DNA from: Synergistaceae bacterium
GTDB lineage: Bacteria; Synergistota; Synergistia; Synergistales; Synergistaceae
Reading direction: 5' to 3'
Length of the DNA stretch: 6,386 nt
Assembly (NCBI GenBank): GCA_031274115.1
Contig: JAISQP010000071.1
Span: 1 to 6,386 of the forward strand
Shown: positions 1 to 4,876 of the stretch, piece by piece
Layout: each line of letters begins with the position of its first letter
Position numbering within the stretch: the first letter of the stretch is position 1
Notes under the pieces: model-generated
What the model saw: the letters and a program-made list of their open reading frames with translations, nothing else
The model's database searches: none
Told to the model about the DNA's origin: nothing
Program-made: the position numbers and the translations under genes

Positions 1-1285
1 AGCTCACGCGGAGGAGAACCTCAAAACGTTCGAACAGAGCGAGCGGGAGAGGACTGGGATAAAGGTACGGGTCGGAATTAACAAGGTCTTCGGTTATTAC
101 ATCGAAGTCAGCAGAAGCTATGCTGACAGGGTACCGGACGATTACGTCAGGCGTCAGACCGTCGTGAACGGCGAGCGTTTCGTCAACGAACGGCTGAAGG
201 AGATCGAGCGCAGGGTCTTCAGAGCCGAGCAGGAAATAGGCGAGAGGGAGGACGCGCTTTACAAAAAAATCCTGGCACAGACGCTGGAGCGCAGCGGAGA
301 CTGTCAGGCGGTCTCCCGCGCGGCGGCAATACTCGACGTGCTGCGGTCCCTGGCGGAAATCGCGCGCGACAACGGTTACAGAAGGCCGGCAATAGAGGAC
401 GGGAGGGTTTTCGACGTCAAGGGCGCCCGTCACCCGGTTGTTGAAAGATTCTTGGGCAAGCTGCCTTTCACCCCAAACGACGTCGATCTCAACCCGGACG
501 CTCCGGAAAAGGGCTGTATAGCTATAATCACCGGACCGAACATGGCGGGCAAGTCAACCTATCTGCGAACCGCCGCGCTGGTCGCGCTCATGGCGCACAT
601 CGGCTCGTTCGTTCCCGCCGAAAGCGCCCGCATAGGGCTTATCGACAGGATATTCACGAGGATCGGCGCTCGCGACGAACTCGCAAAGGGACGGAGCACC
701 TTCATGGTGGAGATGGTGGAGACCGCGAACATACTCAGGCACGTAACGCCGCGCAGCCTCGTCATACTGGACGAGATAGGGCGCGGCACGTCGACGTTCG
801 ACGGCATGAGTATAGCGTGGGCCGTGGTAGAGTTTCTCTCTCTCAACATAGAGGGGCGCACGAAGGCCCTCTTCGCCACGCATTATCACGAGTTGACCAA
901 CCTCGCTCTGCCGCAGCTCATGAACCTCAGCATGGCGGTGGAGGAATCGGCCGGGAGCGTTCGGTTCCTCCACAAAGTGGTTCCGCGTCCCGCTAACAGA
1001 TCCTACGGCATAGAGGTGGCCAGGCTCGCCGGCGTTCCGAACATCGTCATCCGCAGATCGCAGGAGCTGCTGGAGGAGTTCGAAAACGCCCCGTCCAAAT
1101 CGAAGGACGATCTGCAGAACATTTCGAGGAAAAACACGCAGAAGGAGATTTTTTTCGACGTTGAGCGAGAGGGCGTAATAGAGCGGCTCGCTCAGTGCGA
1201 CCCGAATAGCATGACTCCAATGGAGGCTCTCGATCTCGTCTTCCGCCTCAGAGAGAAGAGCAGGAGGATACTTGGGCTGAAATGA
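1..1285 (+). CDS. mutS: DNA mismatch repair protein MutS, C-terminal half (5' truncated by window edge)
   Basis: MutS binds base mismatches and small loops in DNA and uses ATP to recruit MutL. The frame is open from base 2 (427 residues seen, about half of a usual 850-residue MutS); the GTG at 164 is an internal Val codon, not the start. The visible part begins in the clamp/lever region (KVFGYYIEVS near residues 28-37; VPDDYVRRQT) and continues into the ABC-type ATPase domain: Walker A GPNMAGKST (residues 178-186, bases 533-559), Walker B LVILDE (253-258, bases 758-775), signature GRGTSTFDG (779-805) and the switch ATHYHEL (875-895). The dimer-forming segment SYGIEVARLAGVP and the C-terminal TPMEALDLVFRL follow. 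A degenerate sliding-clamp-like peptide QKEIFF lies at 1139-1156. All ATPase motifs are intact. The TGA stop overlaps the mutL start by four bases, as expected of an operon. Confidence 0.97.
   Translation, partial: AHAEENLKTFEQSERERTGIKVRVGINKVFGYYIEVSRSYADRVPDDYVRRQTVVNGERFVNERLKEIERRVFRAEQEIGEREDALYKKILAQTLERSGDCQAVSRAAAILDVLRSLAEIARDNGYRRPAIEDGRVFDVKGARHPVVERFLGKLPFTPNDVDLNPDAPEKGCIAIITGPNMAGKSTYLRTAALVALMAHIGSFVPAESARIGLIDRIFTRIGARDELAKGRSTFMVEMVETANILRHVTPRSLVILDEIGRGTSTFDGMSIAWAVVEFLSLNIEGRTKALFATHYHELTNLALPQLMNLSMAVEESAGSVRFLHKVVPRPANRSYGIEVARLAGVPNIVIRRSQELLEEFENAPSKSKDDLQNISRKNTQKEIFFDVEREGVIERLAQCDPNSMTPMEALDLVFRLREKSRRILGLK
1262..1267 (+). promoter_or_regulatory. Shine-Dalgarno of mutL, unusually distant from the start
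   Basis: AGGAGG inside the last codons of mutS is the only good ribosome binding site before mutL. It sits 14 bases before the ATG at 1282, longer than the usual 5-10. The GTG at 1288 in the same frame would be farther still, and no in-frame start lies closer upstream. Coupling to mutS translation through the ATGA overlap probably compensates. Confidence 0.5.
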
Positions 1286-3042
1286 CTGTGATATCGAAAC
1301 GCGCCGGACAGATAAGGAGACTCGAGAGAAGCGTCGCGAGCCGGATAGCCGCCGGAGAGGTGATAGAGCGCCCGGTTTCGGCGGCTAAAGAGCTTCTCGA
1401 GAACTCTATCGACGCAGGCGCCTCGGATATCAGAATCTCACTCGAACAGGGAGGAAAGGCCTCGTTAGTCGTCGAAGACGACGGCTGCGGCATTCCGTTC
1501 GAGGAACTGCCGCTCGCGCTCGAAAGATACGCTACGAGCAAGATCAGCAGCCTGGAGGACCTAGAGCGCGTGCGCACCCTCGGCTACAGAGGAGAGGCGC
1601 TGTCGAGCGTCGCCGCCGTGAGCCGGGTGGAGCTTCGGAGCAGAGCCGCCGGCGCAGGGATGGGGGGCGTGATACGCTGCGAGGGCGGCTGCGTCTTTCC
1701 GCATACCGAGATCCCGGCCTCCGTCGGAACCAGGATACAGGTCGACGATCTCTTCTACAACCTTCCGGCTCGCAGAAAGTTCATGAAGAGCGCGACGGCG
1801 GAGCTGAAACGAATAATCCAGGTTGTGCAGGATTACGCCCTCGTCCACCCGAACATTCGCTTCAGGGTCTCGAATGACGGCAAGGCTCTTCTCGATATAG
1901 GCGCCGCCAGTTCGACCGACGAGGCGCTTCGCGATCTATGGGGGGACGAGCACAGATCCTCCAAGTCCACGGCGAAAAACGGCGACTCGTCCGTCTCTCT
2001 CTGGTGGAATAACCTTCCGGGGTCCAGGCGGGTTAACGTAACCGCGTTCGTGAACGGACGCCGCGTCCAGGACGCCACAATCCGGGCCGCCCTCAACTCG
2101 ACCGGAGCTTCCATATACGGCGAGTGGATCGTCATGGCGGAACTGCCGCCGGAGGAAGTCGACGTCAATATTCATCCGGCGAAGGCCGAGGTGCGTTTCA
2201 GAAAGCCCGGAGGCGTCTTCGAGCTTGTGCGCAAGGCCGCGCAGGAACTGCTTCGCTCTGGAGGAGGCTTCTCCCAGACCGTGCAGCCGGACGCCCCGCA
2301 GCTCATCGATCCTTGGGAGAACTATGTCCCGCGCGTAGATCCTATCGGAAACTACGCAAAAAACAGCCTAACTGCCGAGCCGGAGCCCCTTCGACTGGAG
2401 AATAAAAATGAAGCGTCTAAGGAGACTCCGCTGTTTCCGGAGGAGTCAGCCGCGCCCTCGAGAAGATATCTCGGACAAGTTCAAGGAGGCTATCTCGTCT
2501 TCGACGACCCTCGCGGACTATGCCTCGTTGACGCTCATGCGGCGCACGAGCGGATTTTATACGAACAGATAGAGGATTCGTACTCCGGAAAGACGGCGCC
2601 GTCACAGCAGCTTGTCTTCGAGCAGGAGATTCCGCAAGCGATAGCGCCGGGCGTCGAGATGAACCGCGAGACGCTGCGCGAGATGGGCTTTGCCTTTAAA
2701 TTTCCGGGCGACGACGGCAACGATTCAAACGCCGCCGTAATGACGTCGGTCCCGGCGCTTCGCGGTCTCGGCAGGCTCTCGCCTGTCGAAATGCTCCGAT
2801 CCGCCCTGCGCGGCATAGACGAGGAGGACGATCCGTCAAAACGCGACAGGGAGGTATGGTGGCGATGGGCTCGCACCGCATGCCGCGACGCCATTAAACT
2901 CGGCGGCGCCGTCGAGCCCGAGGAGGCGATGGATCTGATCGAACGCCTCGAGCGCTGCAGGACGCCGTATAGCTGTCCGCATGGCCGTCCAACCACGATA
3001 TTCCTTGCCGGAGACAGGCTGAAGAGCTGGTTCGAGAGATGA
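1282..3042 (+). CDS. mutL: DNA mismatch repair endonuclease MutL
   Basis: MutL is the ATP-driven matchmaker that acts after MutS; in bacteria without MutH it also nicks the strand. The 586 residues are a normal length. The N-terminal GHKL ATPase shows RIAAGEVIERP (21-31) and KELLENSIDAG (36-46, with catalytic Glu40 and Mg-binding Asn41), then DDGCGI (66-71), GYRGEALSSV (101-110) and GTRIQVDDLFYNLPARRKF (149-167). FVNGRR and HPAKAEVRF close the second N-terminal subdomain. A variable linker (about 325-395) leads to the C-terminal dimerisation domain. There the nuclease metal site reads DAHAAHERILYE (417-428), the DQHA(X)2E(X)4E motif with Ala in place of Gln, followed by ACRDAIK (533-539) and CPHGRPT (565-571); the protein ends in WFER. 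A clamp-contact segment may lie near QQLVFE (442-447), but this is weak. The start is the ATG that overlaps the mutS stop. The conserved metal ligands predict an active endonuclease (inference). Confidence 0.97.
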   Translation: MTVISKRAGQIRRLERSVASRIAAGEVIERPVSAAKELLENSIDAGASDIRISLEQGGKASLVVEDDGCGIPFEELPLALERYATSKISSLEDLERVRTLGYRGEALSSVAAVSRVELRSRAAGAGMGGVIRCEGGCVFPHTEIPASVGTRIQVDDLFYNLPARRKFMKSATAELKRIIQVVQDYALVHPNIRFRVSNDGKALLDIGAASSTDEALRDLWGDEHRSSKSTAKNGDSSVSLWWNNLPGSRRVNVTAFVNGRRVQDATIRAALNSTGASIYGEWIVMAELPPEEVDVNIHPAKAEVRFRKPGGVFELVRKAAQELLRSGGGFSQTVQPDAPQLIDPWENYVPRVDPIGNYAKNSLTAEPEPLRLENKNEASKETPLFPEESAAPSRRYLGQVQGGYLVFDDPRGLCLVDAHAAHERILYEQIEDSYSGKTAPSQQLVFEQEIPQAIAPGVEMNRETLREMGFAFKFPGDDGNDSNAAVMTSVPALRGLGRLSPVEMLRSALRGIDEEDDPSKRDREVWWRWARTACRDAIKLGGAVEPEEAMDLIERLERCRTPYSCPHGRPTTIFLAGDRLKSWFER

Positions 3043-4025
3043 AGAGCGAAGAGCGTGAGGAACGGGAAAAAATCGTCTACGCCATAATCGGTCCGACCGC
3101 GGTGGGGAAAACGCGCGCTGGAATGGAGCTCGCCGGCATGACCGACTCGGAGATAATATCCGTCGACTCGCGCCAGGTCTATCGATACTTGGACATCGGA
3201 GCGGACAAGATATCCCCCGAAGATCGTAGGGCCATACCTCACCATTTAATCGACGTGGCCGACCCCGATGAAATTTTCACAGCCGCAGACTTCGTGACCC
3301 GAGCTTCCTCGGCTATAGAGAGGATAAGGGCAAGAGGAAAGACTCCGCTGCTTGTCGGAGGCACAGCTCTCTACTACAGGGCGCTGGAGGGCGCCATGCT
3401 GTCGGAATCTCTCCCCAAAGACGAAAAGACAAGGCAAAACCTGGAGGAAGAGGCAAAGTTGCGCGGAACTCAGGCGCTTCATAAACGTTTGATAACCGTC
3501 GACCCGCAAGCCGCGTCGAGGATTCACCCAAATGACAAGTTCAGGCTCATGAGGGCGCTCGAGATCTTCGAGCTCTCCGGCCGCAGCGCGACGGATATGT
3601 ACAGGGAGAGCAAAAAGATGAGCGCTTCTGTGAAAATCCGATATTTTGGCATCGACGCCCCGAGACGGCGCCTTTACGAGAGTATAGAGCGCAGGGTGGA
3701 AGATCAGTTTCGCTCCGGTTATCCTGAAGAGGTGAAGTGGCTGCTCGACAACGGATATCCGCGCAGCCTGCCGGCCCTTCAGGGCTTCGGTTACAGAGAG
3801 CTCGTCCTATATCTCGACGGGCTGATGACTTTCGACGAAGCCATGCGGGGCGACGTGAAGTCGACGAAAGCCTTTGCGCGAAGGCAATTGACTTGGTTTA
3901 AACATTTTTATCCGATAATATGGTTTGATTTATCAGATAAATCTCTCGAAAACACGGCAAAAGATATGAAAAAGATAATTTCCGAAGGAGTTTACGAGTC
4001 GAAAGCGGAGAGCGGCGATCGATGA
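3039..4025 (+). CDS. miaA: tRNA dimethylallyltransferase MiaA
   Basis: MiaA transfers the dimethylallyl group of DMAPP to N6 of adenine 37 in tRNAs that read UNN codons, giving i6A; MiaB then usually thiomethylates it. The 328-residue protein is slightly longer than the usual 300-320. It shows the P-loop GPTAVGKT (18-25), SVDSRQVYRYLDIGADK (41-57, with catalytic-type Asp43), PHHLIDVADPDE (67-78), GGTALY (107-112, usually GGTGLY), HPNDKFRLMRALE (163-175), GFGYREL (249-255) and the tRNA-contacting FARRQLTWF (279-287). The last 40 residues are a poorly conserved Lys/Glu-rich tail. The ATG overlaps the mutL stop (ATGA); only a weak purine stretch precedes it, so translation probably depends on coupling to mutL. 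The mutL-miaA order is common in bacteria, but no hfq follows here. Next comes ispH, whose product supplies DMAPP. Confidence 0.97.
   Translation: MKSEEREEREKIVYAIIGPTAVGKTRAGMELAGMTDSEIISVDSRQVYRYLDIGADKISPEDRRAIPHHLIDVADPDEIFTAADFVTRASSAIERIRARGKTPLLVGGTALYYRALEGAMLSESLPKDEKTRQNLEEEAKLRGTQALHKRLITVDPQAASRIHPNDKFRLMRALEIFELSGRSATDMYRESKKMSASVKIRYFGIDAPRRRLYESIERRVEDQFRSGYPEEVKWLLDNGYPRSLPALQGFGYRELVLYLDGLMTFDEAMRGDVKSTKAFARRQLTWFKHFYPIIWFDLSDKSLENTAKDMKKIISEGVYESKAESGDR
3888..3919 (+). promoter_or_regulatory. Weak candidate promoter inside the 3' end of miaA, ahead of ispH
   Basis: TTGACT (3888-3893, five of six matches to the -35 consensus) and GATAAT (3914-3919, five of six to the -10) lie in an AT-rich patch about 100 bases before ispH. 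The 20-base spacer is too long for a good sigma-70 promoter. The alternative pair TTGGTT/TAATAT has 17-base spacing but poorer hexamers. The AT-richness is partly explained by the Phe/Lys/Ile-rich protein tail encoded here, so this is only a possibility. Confidence 0.2.
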
Positions 4026-4855
4026 AGTTGGTGGTCGCGAGCCCTACAGGTCTTTGTTTCGGGGTCAAAAGGGCAATAGAGCAGCTCGAGTCCGCTCTCG
4101 AAGAGTATGGCGCGGCGTATTCCCTCGGAAGCCCCATTCACAATCCTCAGGAGGTTGCGCGGCTTGTCGGACGTGGATTGAGGCTGGTCGAAAAAGCGTC
4201 TGAGGTTCCGGAGGGCAGCGTCTCTTTTGTGAGGGCGCACGGCGTTGCGCGCACTGAATTTGAGGAACTGACGAAACGGTCGCGGGTGGTTGTGAACGGC
4301 ACCTGTCCTCATGTAAGGGCGGCGCAGGAACGGGCGCTATCCTTATCGAACGAGGGTTACAAGGTAGTGGTGGTAGGCGATTCGAGACACCCCGAAGTCC
4401 GCGGCATACTGGGACATATCGAGGGAGACTCCATGGTGATATCAGGCGAGGAGGAGATCGATACCGGTTCTCGCTTCGTGCGTCTTGGTATTTTGAGCCA
4501 GACTACTCAAAAAGAGTCGTCTTTGGCCGCTGTTGTCGCAAAATTAGTACTTATTACTGGGGAGATTAAGGTATATAATACAATTTGTCGTGCTACCATA
4601 GAGCGGCAGGAATCCATTCAAAGACTCGCCCCCCTGGTCGACGGCATAGTCGTAATAGGGGGCAGGAATAGCGCCAACACGCGCAAATTAGTGGAGATTG
4701 CGGGGGCGTTGAGCGTCCCGACTCTCTGGATAGAACATTCTGGAGAACTCGACCGGAGGTGGTTGGAGGGGAAGCGATCGATAGGAGTAGCCGCCGGGGG
4801 CAGCACTCCCGACTGGCTCATAAAAGAATTAACAGGAAAATTAGAGACGCTGTAG
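4022..4855 (+). CDS. ispH: 4-hydroxy-3-methylbut-2-enyl diphosphate reductase IspH (LytB)
   Basis: IspH catalyses the last step of the MEP isoprenoid pathway in the cytosol, reducing HMBPP to a mixture of IPP and DMAPP with a [4Fe-4S] cluster. The 277 residues match the short bacterial form (E. coli has 316). The three cluster cysteines are Cys12 (GLCFGVKRA), Cys95 (NGTCPHV) and Cys189 (NTICRATIERQ). Substrate-site residues are also present: His40 (PIHNP), His73 (RAHGV), His123 and catalytic Glu125 (RHPEV), the Thr pair in LSQTTQ (158-163), Ser217/Asn219 (GGRNSANT) and Ser261 (AGGSTPDWLI). The ATG overlaps the miaA stop by four bases; GCGGAG at 4005-4010 is a modest ribosome binding site. The gene ends in TAG, whereas mutS, mutL and miaA all end in TGA. 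Codons 4529-4600 are unusually AT-ending for this gene. Confidence 0.97.
   Translation: MKLVVASPTGLCFGVKRAIEQLESALEEYGAAYSLGSPIHNPQEVARLVGRGLRLVEKASEVPEGSVSFVRAHGVARTEFEELTKRSRVVVNGTCPHVRAAQERALSLSNEGYKVVVVGDSRHPEVRGILGHIEGDSMVISGEEEIDTGSRFVRLGILSQTTQKESSLAAVVAKLVLITGEIKVYNTICRATIERQESIQRLAPLVDGIVVIGGRNSANTRKLVEIAGALSVPTLWIEHSGELDRRWLEGKRSIGVAAGGSTPDWLIKELTGKLETL
4551..4579 (+). promoter_or_regulatory. Candidate internal promoter for rpsA within ispH
   Basis: A perfect TATAAT (4574-4579) follows TTATTA (4551-4556, three of six matches to the -35 consensus) with a 17-base spacer. It sits in a patch where only 5 of 24 codons (4529-4600) end in G or C, unlike the flanking ispH sequence. Transcripts starting near 4586 would have a leader of about 290 bases before rpsA. 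The good -10 is offset by the weak -35 and the lack of an extended TG element. A separate promoter for a highly expressed ribosomal protein gene would make sense, but that is inference. Confidence 0.35.
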
Positions 4856-4860
4856 GTCCG

Positions 4861-4866
4861 AGGAGG
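4861..4866 (+). promoter_or_regulatory. Strong Shine-Dalgarno of rpsA
   Basis: AGGAGG ends 10 bases before the ATG at 4877 and lies just after the ispH TAG stop. It is the best ribosome binding site in the window and fixes the rpsA start, in preference to the in-frame GTG at 4880 or the Met codons at 4934 and 4946. Confidence 0.8.
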
Positions 4867-4876
4867 CTGTAACGAG

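Noticed and set aside
164..166. GTG as a start for a short mutS
   Set aside because: The same frame stays open upstream to the window edge and encodes conserved MutS sequence (KVFGYYIEVS, VPDDYVRRQT), so this is an internal Val codon.
2124..2405. 93-codon + strand open frame within mutL
   Set aside because: It is an out-of-frame, Arg/Ala/Gly-rich shadow of the MutL C-terminal part of the ATPase region and linker, with no ribosome binding site or family resemblance.
2535..3245. 236-codon open frame on the - strand across the mutL/miaA junction
   Set aside because: It is antisense to conserved parts of MutL and MiaA, Ser/Arg-rich with no recognisable motif, and is the kind of shadow frame common in GC-rich genes.
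4856..4876. Riboswitch, leader or terminator between ispH and rpsA
   Set aside because: Only 21 bases are available, and they are filled by the ribosome binding site and spacer; no structured element fits.
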